Translations under genes and position numbers: made by a program
In this document: positions 8,986-17,435 of the stretch, one piece after another
Numbering within the stretch: the first letter of the stretch is position 1
Layout: each line of letters begins with the position of its first letter
The notes under the pieces: model-generated
Told to the model about the DNA's origin: nothing
Seen by the model: only the letters and a program-made list of their open reading frames with translations
Databases searched by the model: none
Assembly (NCBI GenBank): GCA_023379825.1
Contig: JAMCPQ010000035.1
Location: 1-44,046 of the forward strand
Length of the DNA stretch: 44,046 bases
Reading direction: 5' to 3'
Source of the DNA: Thermoplasmatota archaeon
Lineage (GTDB): Archaea > Thermoplasmatota > Thermoplasmata > Thermoplasmatales > Thermoplasmataceae

Positions 8986-9948
8986 ATGAAGGTTGTAAAG
9001 AACAGGCCGGATGATCCCGCCGTGGCGGAAATAATAGGCGCTATTCTACTTTTTGGGATAGCCATTACGCTTGTGACAAGTTATCTTGCCTGGTACGTTC
9101 CAACTTCTCAGACCAGCAATGACCTTGCCTTTGTAAGATCATCCACCAGTGACATGTCATCACTCTCTGAGCAGATACATTCCTATTCACCAGGCTCCCA
9201 GATAGTCCAGAGCTTTGACCTCGGTATAGCAGGCACATTTCCCATCATACCAGCCCAGGATACTCAGCTTTCCATTTCAAATTCCTCGTCATTCTCTTAC
9301 CGCATTTCATATAACATCAGTGTGAAGCTGCAGAACATCACGGGTGCATTACACTATTACAATTTCACGGTTTCCAGTCTGGAAACAGGCTATGTTGTGG
9401 AATCAGCTCCCCTGCAGTACGCAGATGAGAATTCCCTTTATGGGGCAGATGGATTTATGATTCAGACTTACCATGGTATTCCCCCTTCTGTTTCCGGACC
9501 TCTTCCCATAACTTTATCCCGGTACGGTGGGAACGTGAACCTGACGGGGCAGTCTGTTGGATTCCGGTCAGATGGTACCAGTTATTCATCTACCACAACT
9601 GAGACACTTGTTCTGAATTCCTTCTCATATGTATCAACAGATATCATCAACGGGACACTGACATCACTGAACGGGAGTGTGTCTGTGGTGAAAGATGTGA
9701 AGATTGAAAACCTCAACTATACCATAACCACTCCATACAGCAATTCAGTGGATCTTTTCCTGTACAGGGGTATGAATGGTACATTGCTCAATTCTGCAGG
9801 AATCCTATCATTATCCGCATGGTACTCTTCTGGAGGATTCCTTAAGGTTTCCATGAAACACAACTCCATCTATATGACTGAAACTTCATCTGTACTGTAT
9901 CTCAACAGCATAAGGTTCGACTCAATTGGTCTGGCGGCAGTGACATAG
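8986..9948 (+). CDS. Pilin-like secreted protein with archaeal class III-type signal
   Basis: A 320-residue protein from ATG 8986; an in-frame start 24 nt upstream is less likely. The N-terminus has charged residues, then DDPAVAEIIGAILLFGIAIT, a hydrophobic stretch of about 20 residues. This layout fits archaeal type IV pilins and DUF1628-like proteins processed by a prepilin peptidase. The rest is beta-rich, rich in Ser and Thr, and holds about ten N-x-S/T sites, as in extracellular glycosylated archaeal proteins. At 320 residues it is larger than a typical major pilin, so it may be a minor pilin, an adhesin or a pilin-like binding protein. The secretion operon at 30171-34769 could assemble it; that link is inference. 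No neighbour suggests a role. Confidence 0.75.
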   Translation: MKVVKNRPDDPAVAEIIGAILLFGIAITLVTSYLAWYVPTSQTSNDLAFVRSSTSDMSSLSEQIHSYSPGSQIVQSFDLGIAGTFPIIPAQDTQLSISNSSSFSYRISYNISVKLQNITGALHYYNFTVSSLETGYVVESAPLQYADENSLYGADGFMIQTYHGIPPSVSGPLPITLSRYGGNVNLTGQSVGFRSDGTSYSSTTTETLVLNSFSYVSTDIINGTLTSLNGSVSVVKDVKIENLNYTITTPYSNSVDLFLYRGMNGTLLNSAGILSLSAWYSSGGFLKVSMKHNSIYMTETSSVLYLNSIRFDSIGLAAVT

Positions 9949-10018
9949 ATGACAATGCATTTCCCAGCAGTGTAATTTTTGATCTAAAATATGCAGCTGC
10001 ATTTTTCCCAGTAAAGAT

Positions 10019-10026
10019 TTTTAAAT
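10019..10026 (+). promoter_or_regulatory. TATA box of the acyl-CoA synthetase gene
   Basis: TTTTAAAT is centred 25 nt before ATG 10047, the spacing expected for a leaderless transcript. Confidence 0.65.
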
Positions 10027-10046
10027 CCTGTTTTCCTATCATTTTC

Positions 10047-11645
10047 ATGTTTCAGAAGAAATATGAGCTGACAGTGGACAAGATTTTTTATTCCTCTGTA
10101 CGAAACAATCCGGATCAGGTTATATGCTACAGAGATACAAGAATCACCTACAGGGAATTCAGGAATAAGGTTTATGCCCTTGCCAGAGGACTTGTGAAGT
10201 CAGGATTGCAGAAGGGTGAGAAGGTGGCTGTTCTTGAATGGGACGACCTGAACTATCTCATGCTGTATTACGCTGTGCCTCTTGCCGGTGGTGTGCTTCA
10301 TACAGTTAATATAAGATACTCTCCGGAACTCATATTCTATACAATGCAGCATGCAGGGGACAGAATAGTGGTAATCCGTGATGAGTTTGTTCCTCTAATT
10401 TCTTCAAGTGTTGGTCTTTTCCAGGGCGTCAGGACATGGATCGTATCCAGTGACTCCAAAACACCTTCATCAAGCATTGAGGGGGCACTGACGCTTAGCA
10501 ACCTCTTCGAGAATGACGATAATGTGAAGCTTCCGGAACTGAAGGAAGATGACCTGTGCACAATATTCTACACTTCCGGAACAACAGGAATGCCGAAAGG
10601 TGTAACGTTCACTCACAGGCAGATACTGCTTCACACACTGGGCATGGCTGTTGCCCTGGCTGATGAGCCTATAAACCTGAAAAGCACGGATGTTATAATG
10701 CCCATAGTGCCAATGTTCCACGTGCATTCCTGGGGAGTCCCGTATATGGCAATAATGAAAGGGATGAAGTATGTCCTTCCAGGGAGGTATGATTTTGATA
10801 CCCTGCCTTCCCTTATGGAAAAGGAAAAGGTCAATGTCAGCATGATGGTTCCGTCAATCCTTTATATGTTGATGGCAAAACCTGAAAATCAGGCAATTCT
10901 CAAGAAGCTTAAACTCAGGGTTACGATTGGAGGCGGCGCCCTTCCAAAAGGTCTGGCTGAAAAGGCAAGGTCTCTTGGAATAGAGGTCGGTGCAGGATAT
11001 GGTATGTCAGAAACGGCACCCATTTTGACACTGGGTCTATACTCAGCTAAGGTGATGGAAATGTCAGATTCCCAGAAGGAGAGTTTCAGAATCAAGACAG
11101 GTATTCCAATACCTCTGGTTGATCTCAGGGTTGTGGATAAGAATGGAAAGGACGTTGCCCCGGATGGCAGGAGCATCGGAGAAATTGTGGTACGGGCACC
11201 GTGGCTCACATCTGAATATTATAACGATCCGGAAAACACCAAGAAACTTTGGAAAAATGACTGGCTTAATACGGGTGACCTTGCAGTGGTTGATGAATAT
11301 GGCTACATCAATATTGTTGACAGGGAAAAGGACGCCGTAAAATCCGGTGGTGAATTCATACCTACACTGGTCATTGAGGATGTCATAAGTACCTATCCAG
11401 GTGTTGCTGAGGTGGCAGTCGTTGCAAGAAGGGATGAGAAATGGGGAGAGAGGCCTGTTGCTTTCATTTCCGGTCTAAAGGATCTCGATAAGGACGCACT
11501 CAACAAACACCTCATGAACTACGTCCAGTCCGGAAGAATCTCAAAATTCTGGATCCCGGACGATTTCTTCCTTGTTGAATCCTTCAACAAAACCAGTACA
11601 GGTAAGATTGATAAGAGATCGCTGAGGGCAAACCTTTCTTCATGA
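10047..11645 (+). CDS. Acyl-CoA synthetase (AMP-forming), fatty-acid type
   Basis: A 532-residue ANL-superfamily adenylating enzyme that activates a carboxylic acid through an acyl-AMP and transfers it to CoA. The P-loop-like motif YTSGTTGMPKG is near residue 175, GYGMSETAP is near 320, and the TGDLAVVDEYGY and DREKD motifs are near 410-430. The C-terminal catalytic lysine lies in STGKIDKRSLR. The overall pattern matches medium- or long-chain acyl-CoA ligases more than acetyl-CoA synthetase, and the exact substrate cannot be read. It stands alone behind its own leaderless promoter. Its last 6 bases overlap the convergent epimerase gene. Confidence 0.92.
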   Translation: MFQKKYELTVDKIFYSSVRNNPDQVICYRDTRITYREFRNKVYALARGLVKSGLQKGEKVAVLEWDDLNYLMLYYAVPLAGGVLHTVNIRYSPELIFYTMQHAGDRIVVIRDEFVPLISSSVGLFQGVRTWIVSSDSKTPSSSIEGALTLSNLFENDDNVKLPELKEDDLCTIFYTSGTTGMPKGVTFTHRQILLHTLGMAVALADEPINLKSTDVIMPIVPMFHVHSWGVPYMAIMKGMKYVLPGRYDFDTLPSLMEKEKVNVSMMVPSILYMLMAKPENQAILKKLKLRVTIGGGALPKGLAEKARSLGIEVGAGYGMSETAPILTLGLYSAKVMEMSDSQKESFRIKTGIPIPLVDLRVVDKNGKDVAPDGRSIGEIVVRAPWLTSEYYNDPENTKKLWKNDWLNTGDLAVVDEYGYINIVDREKDAVKSGGEFIPTLVIEDVISTYPGVAEVAVVARRDEKWGERPVAFISGLKDLDKDALNKHLMNYVQSGRISKFWIPDDFFLVESFNKTSTGKIDKRSLRANLSS

Positions 11646-12407
11646 GGTCTGTATAGCCTTCACCACTTCCCTTATTCCATCATCAATGGGAATGAAAGAA
11701 TCAAGCAGAGGCCTTGCTGCATGAAGGTCCTCAGCTTCAGGAAGAACATAGGGTTCGAAACGCACTGAAATCTTCCTTCCTGTGATCCTTTCCACCATTT
11801 CAAGAAGCTCCAGCACTGATGTCCCTGTCCCTGTTCCAACTTCAAGTTCCCTTTCAGTGTACCTCCCCATAATTGTATTCAGTATAATCTTTGAAACATC
11901 CCGGACATGTATGAAATCTCTGCGGTGTTTTCCATCACCATAGATAATTGCAGGCGAACCGTCAACAGCAGCTTTCGAGAACAGGTAAACAGCACCTTTT
12001 CCGCTTGTAGGCCCATAAACATTGTAAAATTTAAGAATGTATGATCTTGTTCCAAAAAGTTTGTAGTAAAGGTTCAGCCATTCGACTGTATGCTTTTTTG
12101 AAAGTGAATACGGGTTGGTGGCCTCCATAACTGATCCTGAAGTGGGGAATATGATGACAGACTGATCGAGCCTTGCTTTCTCTATTATTTTCATTGAAAG
12201 GCCCATGTTGTCCTCATAATATTCATATGGTTTTTCCAGGGATTTTCTTATCAGTGTCCTTGCAGCGAGATGAACAATGAAGTCATATTTCCCCGAAGGA
12301 AAGGCATCGCCAATGTCGAAACCCTCAACACTGAGCCCTGATTCCCTGAGATCATGAAAAACCTGTGTCCCTATGAATCCCTTATGTCCAGTAACAAGAA
12401 TCTTCAT
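11640..12407 (-). CDS. NAD-dependent sugar epimerase/dehydratase (extended SDR)
   Basis: A 255-residue short-chain dehydrogenase of the UDP-glucose 4-epimerase type. The NAD-binding GHKGFIG motif (GxxGxxG) is at residues 7-13, the catalytic tyrosine and lysine are in YSLSK, and RRDFIHVRDV is a family hallmark before the substrate-binding part. At 255 residues it is shorter than GalE-type enzymes (about 310), with a compact C-terminal domain. It probably makes a nucleotide sugar for the surface polysaccharide or glycoprotein glycans. It is divergent from the GT2 gene, and the shared intergenic region holds a palindrome and phased repeats. Confidence 0.88.
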   Translation of the reverse strand: MKILVTGHKGFIGTQVFHDLRESGLSVEGFDIGDAFPSGKYDFIVHLAARTLIRKSLEKPYEYYEDNMGLSMKIIEKARLDQSVIIFPTSGSVMEATNPYSLSKKHTVEWLNLYYKLFGTRSYILKFYNVYGPTSGKGAVYLFSKAAVDGSPAIIYGDGKHRRDFIHVRDVSKIILNTIMGRYTERELEVGTGTGTSVLELLEMVERITGRKISVRFEPYVLPEAEDLHAARPLLDSFIPIDDGIREVVKAIQTS

Positions 12408-12430
12408 TATTTTCCTATGAGAATGGAAAA

Positions 12431-12451
12431 AGAACTATTAATATTAGTTCT
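12431..12451. promoter_or_regulatory. 21-bp near-palindrome over the epimerase promoter
   Basis: Perfect 7-base arms, AGAACTA (12431-12437) and TAGTTCT (12445-12451), enclose TTAATAT. The whole centre is TATA-like on the minus strand and lies 24-44 nt before the epimerase ATG. A dimeric repressor bound here would block TBP. This is an inference from symmetry and position. Confidence 0.5.
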
Positions 12452-12466
12452 GCCTTGGGACATTTC

Positions 12467-12496
12467 TAAAATCAGATAAAATCAGGTAAAACTGAA
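12467..12496 (+). repeat. Three 10-bp tandem repeats upstream of the GT2 promoter
   Basis: TAAAATCAGA, TAAAATCAGG and TAAAACTGAA follow one another with a 10-bp period, that is one helical turn each. They end 18 bases before the TATA box at 12514-12521. The position fits an activator or BRE-proximal binding array, but chance AT-rich repetition is possible. Confidence 0.5.
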
Positions 12497-12513
12497 AAAA
12501 TGCACCAAAACGC

Positions 12514-12521
12514 TTTAATAT
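12514..12521 (+). promoter_or_regulatory. TATA box of the GT2 glycosyltransferase gene
   Basis: TTTAATAT is centred about 26 nt before the TTG at 12544 and supports that codon as a leaderless start. Confidence 0.55.
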
Positions 12522-12543
12522 GGTATACATATGAAAAGAACGC

Positions 12544-13761
12544 TTGATACTATTCACAATATACCTGATACTGGCTGCGCTGACTCTATCATCGCTCCTT
12601 TATTTCCTGGTTAATGCCATAATTTCATGGAAATACTCCAAGCCAACGGAGAAAGTTGATTCAAGTCCTGAGGATATAACTATACTTGTTCCTGTGTATA
12701 ATGAGGATCCTGAGATTTTCGATGAATGCATGCTGGCTGCCAAAAATCAGGGATGCAGTGTTATTGTTGTTGGTGATTCATGTGACCAGCCCTACAGGAA
12801 TATTGCTGAAAAGCATGGAGCAAAATTTATTTTCAAGGAGACAAGGGGAGGACAGAAAAAGGCAATTGAGAGAGGAATGCAGGAGGTTTCAACAAAGTTC
12901 ACCCTTCTCATTGACAGCGACACTGTACTTCCAGATGGGGCGGCAGTGGCCATGGCATCAAACTTCAGGCCGGAAGTGGGAGGCGTGGGACCCAATCTCG
13001 TTGTTAAGAACACAGGTCAGCCTCAGGCCTATGGCGCTGAGTTCATAGAAAGGTCAAGAGAAGTGGTTTACAGGGCCATGTCAGTCCACAATGCGGTATT
13101 GCACCTCGATGGTGCATGTATAATGTATCGTACTGACGTAATAAAGCCATTCATCCTTTCCGGGGAATTTGCAAATCTTAAGGTTGCAGGAAAGCACACA
13201 ATGCTTGGGGAGGACTGGCAGCTTGCAATGCATACAATTCAGAGTGGATACAAGCTTGTAAAGGATTATGATGTAAGGGTGATAACTCATCCCCAGAAGA
13301 CCATGAAGAAGTTCTTCCTTCAGAACATAAGGTGGTCCAGGTCAGAATGGATAAGGTTTGGCAGGGAGCTGAAGACTGGAAACGTTTTCAAGGCCGGGAA
13401 ATTCTATTCATTTGAGCTCATATACTCATACATGCTGCCATTAATTGCGCTTGCCCTGATTCTCATAAGGGTTTACGCCTTCTTCTCAAACCTCTCCGGG
13501 CCGGAATTCCTTCTTGACATTATCAGGGGGGTATTTCTTCTGAATAAGGGTGAACTCTCTTCAATCCTCTATGGAAAAATATCCTTTGGAATGGGCAGTG
13601 ACGTCGGTTCACTCATCTTTCTGGGAACAGTGATAAGCAACATAAAGAAAGAGAGACTCAGAACCCTCGGATACGGCGCTTTAGCTTCTGGAATACTTTT
13701 TGTTACTATGATCTACGGGCTGCTAACATTCTGGAAGACCACGAAATGGCTTACCAGATAA
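12544..13761 (+). CDS. Processive family 2 glycosyltransferase, membrane-bound
   Basis: A 405-residue GT2 enzyme related to cellulose, chitin and hyaluronan synthases. It has an N-terminal membrane helix (residues 3-25) and a cytoplasmic GT-A domain with the nucleotide-sugar motif DSDT, the acceptor-side GEDW and QNIRW (the QxxRW hallmark of processive enzymes). C-terminal membrane helices lie near residues 295-315 and 370-395. It probably polymerises and exports a surface glycan. The start is TTG 12544, chosen because the frame opens there and the TATA spacing fits. An ATG at 12531 is one base out of frame. The divergent epimerase could supply its sugar. Confidence 0.88.
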   Translation: MILFTIYLILAALTLSSLLYFLVNAIISWKYSKPTEKVDSSPEDITILVPVYNEDPEIFDECMLAAKNQGCSVIVVGDSCDQPYRNIAEKHGAKFIFKETRGGQKKAIERGMQEVSTKFTLLIDSDTVLPDGAAVAMASNFRPEVGGVGPNLVVKNTGQPQAYGAEFIERSREVVYRAMSVHNAVLHLDGACIMYRTDVIKPFILSGEFANLKVAGKHTMLGEDWQLAMHTIQSGYKLVKDYDVRVITHPQKTMKKFFLQNIRWSRSEWIRFGRELKTGNVFKAGKFYSFELIYSYMLPLIALALILIRVYAFFSNLSGPEFLLDIIRGVFLLNKGELSSILYGKISFGMGSDVGSLIFLGTVISNIKKERLRTLGYGALASGILFVTMIYGLLTFWKTTKWLTR

Positions 13762-13810
13762 ATCTGTTTCACAGATTCTGCAAAATCTATTTATCTTGAA
13801 GGGTTTACCA

Positions 13811-14884
13811 ATGCAGGAGATGAGTGATATCACTTTTGACGAAGAGGAGGATGACTTTGCAACTTCCGAAGAGGAGCTGAAAGACTACCTTGAAAAGCTC
13901 AGGGTTAAGATAAATATATTCGGGGCTGGTGGCGCAGGATCCAACACAATAAACAGATTGATGAAGGAGGGCATAAACGGTTCCACACTTATTGCATGCA
14001 ATACAGACGCAAAGCATCTCCTCAAAATAAAGGCCAACCATAAGATCCTTCTGGGAAAGAACCTGACCAGGGGACTTGGCTCCGGAGCGGAGCCAAAAGT
14101 GGGTGAGCAGTCTGCAAAGGAATCTGACCGGGATATTATGAAGTATCTGTCCGGCACAAATATAGTGTTCATTACCGCAGGACTTGGCGGTGGCACAGGT
14201 ACCGGTGCGGCACCATACATAGCATCAAGGGCAAGGGACAGCAACGTCCTTTCCATATCTGTTGTGACGCTTCCATTCAAATCTGAAGGGAGAAAGAGGA
14301 TGGAAAATGCAGAGTACGGGCTTTCCAGGCTTCTTAGAAACTCCGATAGTGTCATAATTATACCGAATGATAAACTTCTGGAACTTGTTCCTGATCTTCC
14401 TCTGGAGAAGGCATTCCGTTTTGCAGATGAAATCATAGTGAAATCCATCACCGGAATATCAGATCTCGTTACGAAACCCGGCCTAATCAATCTGGACTTC
14501 AATGATCTGAGGACAGTGATGAAGAATTCCGGCCTCGCCATGATTGGTATGGGAATGTCCGATGAGGAGGCAGGAGAGAGAATTGAGAAGGCAGTGGAAA
14601 AGGCCATAAACTCTCCTTTTCTCGATCTTGATCTATCCGGCGCTACTGGCGTAATAATCAATGTGACAGGGGGAAGAGACCTTCAACTGGAGGAAGCCAG
14701 CAGTGCTGTTGAGATGATAAGACAGAAGGTTGGCAAACATGCAAGGATTATCTGGGGTGCCACCGTGGATCAGAAGTATGACGGTACAGTGGAAATACTC
14801 ATAGTTGCCACTGGCCTTCCAAACCCATACAGAAGTGTAGAATCGGAGAGGAAGAGCGGGGACGATATAGACACAGTCACGTAA
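13811..14884 (+). CDS. ftsZ: Cell division protein FtsZ
   Basis: A 357-residue tubulin homologue from ATG 13811 (a TTG at 13796 would add five residues). The N-terminal tail is acidic (SDITFDEEEDDF). The Rossmann motif GAGGAGSNTINRL follows, then the GTP-binding tubulin signature GGGTGTGAAP near residue 120 and the NTDAKHL loop. FtsZ polymerises with GTP at mid-cell. The C-terminus ends in a charged tail with no clear partner-binding peptide. It has its own AT-rich promoter region just after the GT2 gene. I cannot tell FtsZ1 from FtsZ2 here. Confidence 0.95.
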   Translation: MQEMSDITFDEEEDDFATSEEELKDYLEKLRVKINIFGAGGAGSNTINRLMKEGINGSTLIACNTDAKHLLKIKANHKILLGKNLTRGLGSGAEPKVGEQSAKESDRDIMKYLSGTNIVFITAGLGGGTGTGAAPYIASRARDSNVLSISVVTLPFKSEGRKRMENAEYGLSRLLRNSDSVIIIPNDKLLELVPDLPLEKAFRFADEIIVKSITGISDLVTKPGLINLDFNDLRTVMKNSGLAMIGMGMSDEEAGERIEKAVEKAINSPFLDLDLSGATGVIINVTGGRDLQLEEASSAVEMIRQKVGKHARIIWGATVDQKYDGTVEILIVATGLPNPYRSVESERKSGDDIDTVT

Positions 14885-14936
14885 TTAGCTTCTCCGGTTA
14901 AAAAATTAATTTAAACCACATGGGGATTCAGGGAAT

Positions 14937-14957
14937 GTCAGGACTCTTTGCCCTGAC
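14937..14957 (+). promoter_or_regulatory. Leader hairpin of the transketolase operon
   Basis: GTCAGG (14937-14942) pairs with CCTGAC (14952-14957) around a 9-base loop. A TATA-like TAATTTAAA at 14908-14916 predicts transcription starting at about 14938, so the hairpin would form at the extreme 5' end of the mRNA. A GGAG Shine-Dalgarno at 14964-14967 comes 8 nt before ATG 14976. It may protect the 5' end or act as an operator. Confidence 0.45.
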
Positions 14958-14975
14958 TTTAATGGAGAAATCAAG

Positions 14976-15806
14976 ATGGAACAAATCAGTGTCAGTGATC
15001 TGAAGGGAATATCTGCACAGATAAGGAAGAGAGTCATAGAGATGGTATATTCCGCCAAGAGCGGTCATCCTGGTGGCTCTCTCAGTATTACAGACATTCT
15101 CACGGTTCTTTATTTCCGTGAGATGAACATTGATCCTTTGAAGCCTGATGATCCGGATCGGGACAGGCTTGTACTGAGCAAGGGGCATGCTTCTCCTGGG
15201 CTTTATGCTACCTTAGCCATAAGGGGGTTTTTCCCGGAGGAATATCTGAGCGGCTTCAGGAAAATATCATCAAAGCTTGAAGGGCATGTTCATCGTGGCG
15301 TACCCGGTGTGGAGGCATCCACAGGATCACTTGGTCAGGGCATCGGTATTGCTGTTGGAATGGCCCTGGCAGGGAAACTGGACAGAAAGTCATATCATGT
15401 TTATGCAATCATCGGGGATGGTGAACTTCAGGAAGGAAGTGTCTGGGAATCATTCATGGCAGGCTATAAGTACACTCTGGACAACATGACTGTAATACTT
15501 GACAGAAATCGTGTTCAGCTAGATGGCTTTACAAAGGATATAATGCCACAGAACAACATCAGGGAGATGGTTTCATCCTTTGGCTGGGAAGTTTTTGAGA
15601 TAGATGGTCACAACTATGATGAGATCATAGAAGCCATTGAGAAGGCTAAAAACTTCAGAGGCAAACCAACTTTCATTCTGGCAAACACAATAAAGGGGAA
15701 GGGGGTAAGTTACATGGAGAATAACCCGAAATATCACGGGAGCCCTCCTGCCAGCGACGAGGAATATGAAAGGGCTCTGAGGGAACTCTCAGGTGATGTT
15801 CCATGA
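14976..15806 (+). CDS. Transketolase, N-terminal subunit
   Basis: A 276-residue thiamine-diphosphate-binding half of split transketolase. The motif SKGHASPGLYA is near residue 65 and the ThDP/Mg motif GDGELQEGSVWE is near 145-156. With the next gene it moves two-carbon ketol units between sugar phosphates. Many archaea and some bacteria encode the enzyme as two proteins. It has a leadered mRNA and overlaps the second subunit by 4 bases (ATGA). Confidence 0.95.
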   Translation: MEQISVSDLKGISAQIRKRVIEMVYSAKSGHPGGSLSITDILTVLYFREMNIDPLKPDDPDRDRLVLSKGHASPGLYATLAIRGFFPEEYLSGFRKISSKLEGHVHRGVPGVEASTGSLGQGIGIAVGMALAGKLDRKSYHVYAIIGDGELQEGSVWESFMAGYKYTLDNMTVILDRNRVQLDGFTKDIMPQNNIREMVSSFGWEVFEIDGHNYDEIIEAIEKAKNFRGKPTFILANTIKGKGVSYMENNPKYHGSPPASDEEYERALRELSGDVP

Positions 15807-16759
15807 CAAGTGAAAGCCTCAGGGACACATACGGGGAGGAGCTCAAAAGGCTTGGTTCAATCCACAAGGATATTGTGGTACTGGATGCTGATCTCTCCTC
15901 TTCAACGAAGACAGCATCTTTTGGAAAGGAGTTTCCCGACCGGTTCTTTAACATGGGGATTTCAGAGCAGTCCATGGTATCTGCTGCTGCGGGACTGGCA
16001 CTCTCAGGAAAGAAAGTATTCGCATCCACTTTTGCAGTATTCCTGATGAGAACTTACGAGCAGCTCAGGCAGTCTGTATGCTATAACAACGTTTCTGCAA
16101 ATTTTGTTGTAACCCATGCGGGTATAACTGTTGGAGAGGACGGGGCAACACATCAGATAGTTGAGGATGTTGGCATAATGGCTGGTCTTCCTAATATGAA
16201 GGTTACTGTCCCTGTGGATTCCATCGAAACAAGATCTGTTATAGACTATCTGGTTGAGAAGGGAACAGGTCCGAATTACGTCCGCCTGTCAAGGGAGAAA
16301 TTTCCGGTGCTTAATGAGCCGGATTACCAGTTCAGGCCAGGAAGATCAGTAACTTTTCTTGACGGTTCAGACATAACAATCATTGGAATGGGTGTTATGG
16401 TATCCTTTGCTCTAAAAGCAGCAGAGATTCTCCGTGGAAGGGGGATATCTGCAAAGGTCATTAACATGTCATCAATTAAGCCCATAGACAGAACTGCAAT
16501 CCTGAAATCTGCCAGAGAGACAGGAAAAATAGTAACTGTTGAGGAGCATTCAATATACAATGGTCTTGGAAGTCGGGTTGCAGAGATTGTTTCTGAAGAA
16601 TATCCGGTCAAGGTTGCACGCCTGGGAATGAATGATTCATTCGGAAAATCCGGGAAATCATGGGAACTCTTTGAATATTTTCATATGGGAGTTGATGATA
16701 TAGTGAAAACAGCAGAAACATGTTTCAGGGAGGAACCTAAGTATGAAAATATTTCTTGA
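15803..16759 (+). CDS. Transketolase, C-terminal subunit
   Basis: A 318-residue protein holding the pyrimidine-binding and C-terminal domains of transketolase. The early segment [12 protein letters not shown], then [19 protein letters not shown] with the catalytic glutamate that activates thiamine, and [15 protein letters not shown] with conserved histidines are all present. It forms the active site together with the N-terminal subunit. It overlaps the upstream gene by 4 bases and the transaldolase gene by 17 bases, so the three are one operon. Confidence 0.95.
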   Translation: MTSESLRDTYGEELKRLGSIHKDIVVLDADLSSSTKTASFGKEFPDRFFNMGISEQSMVSAAAGLALSGKKVFASTFAVFLMRTYEQLRQSVCYNNVSANFVVTHAGITVGEDGATHQIVEDVGIMAGLPNMKVTVPVDSIETRSVIDYLVEKGTGPNYVRLSREKFPVLNEPDYQFRPGRSVTFLDGSDITIIGMGVMVSFALKAAEILRGRGISAKVINMSSIKPIDRTAILKSARETGKIVTVEEHSIYNGLGSRVAEIVSEEYPVKVARLGMNDSFGKSGKSWELFEYFHMGVDDIVKTAETCFREEPKYENIS

Positions 16760-17414
16760 TACAGCAAGTGTAAAGGAAATTCAGGATGGAGTGGACCTGG
16801 GTCTGGTAGATGGTGTGACAACAAATCCTACCCTTGCCGCAAAGGAGGCCAAGGGAGGGAAGACATTCAGCGATATTGTGAAGGAGATCATCAAAATAAC
16901 ACCTGGCCCTGTAAGTGTTGAAGTAGTTGCAACCGATCTTGACGGAATGCTCAAGCAGGCCGGCAGAATATCTCAGCTTGGCTCAAATGCTGTTGTCAAA
17001 ATACCCATGACAACTGAGGGCTTGAAGGCAATCAAGATACTGAAGGAGAAGAGAGTAGCAGTTAACTGCACCCTTATATTCAACTCCCTGCAGGCTCTCT
17101 TTGCGGCAAAGGCCGGGGCAGAATTTGTCTCTCCATTTGTGGGAAGGCTTGACGACATCGGCCAGGACGGTATGCAGATAATAGAGGAGATCCGCGCTAT
17201 ATTCAACAATTATAAGATACAGACAAATATTCTTGTGGCCTCCATCAGAAATCCTGTCCATGTACTGAGGGCCGCTGTGATCGGGGCTGATGTTGTGACA
17301 ATGCCCTACGATGTACTCATGAAACTTCCGCATCACCCTAAGACCGACGAGGGGCTTGCCCGTTTCCTGGAGGACTGGAAGAAAGTCTCCCCAGACGGAT
17401 CTTTCCCACTCTGA
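16743..17414 (+). CDS. tal: Transaldolase, short TalC/FSA-like form
   Basis: A 223-residue class I aldolase of the small transaldolase / fructose-6-phosphate aldolase subfamily. [10 protein letters not shown] opens the barrel, DGVTTNPTL follows, and the Schiff-base lysine is Lys86 in VVKIP. It transfers a dihydroxyacetone unit between sugar phosphates. The neighbouring transketolase makes the pentose phosphate role more likely than the FSA role. It is the last gene of the operon and is followed directly by a T-rich terminator. Confidence 0.93.
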   Translation: MKIFLDTASVKEIQDGVDLGLVDGVTTNPTLAAKEAKGGKTFSDIVKEIIKITPGPVSVEVVATDLDGMLKQAGRISQLGSNAVVKIPMTTEGLKAIKILKEKRVAVNCTLIFNSLQALFAAKAGAEFVSPFVGRLDDIGQDGMQIIEEIRAIFNNYKIQTNILVASIRNPVHVLRAAVIGADVVTMPYDVLMKLPHHPKTDEGLARFLEDWKKVSPDGSFPL

Positions 17415-17434
17415 TTTTTTTATATTTAAAAAAA
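17415..17434. terminator. Compact bidirectional terminator
   Basis: Seven T (17415-17421) are followed by seven A (17428-17434) in the 21-bp gap between convergent genes. Each strand thus has a T-run after its last codon, which is a sufficient archaeal termination signal in many cases. The T-run on the minus strand would end the transcript of aCPSF1, itself a termination factor. Confidence 0.6.
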
Positions 17435-17435
17435 T

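Noticed and set aside
8747-8989. 80-codon plus-strand frame before the pilin-like gene
   Set aside because: Its translation has no domain or hydrophobic pattern. It overlaps the likely promoter and start of the pilin-like gene.
13885-14661. 258-codon minus-strand frame opposite ftsZ
   Set aside because: It is antisense to ftsZ; the long frame reflects codon bias in the real gene.
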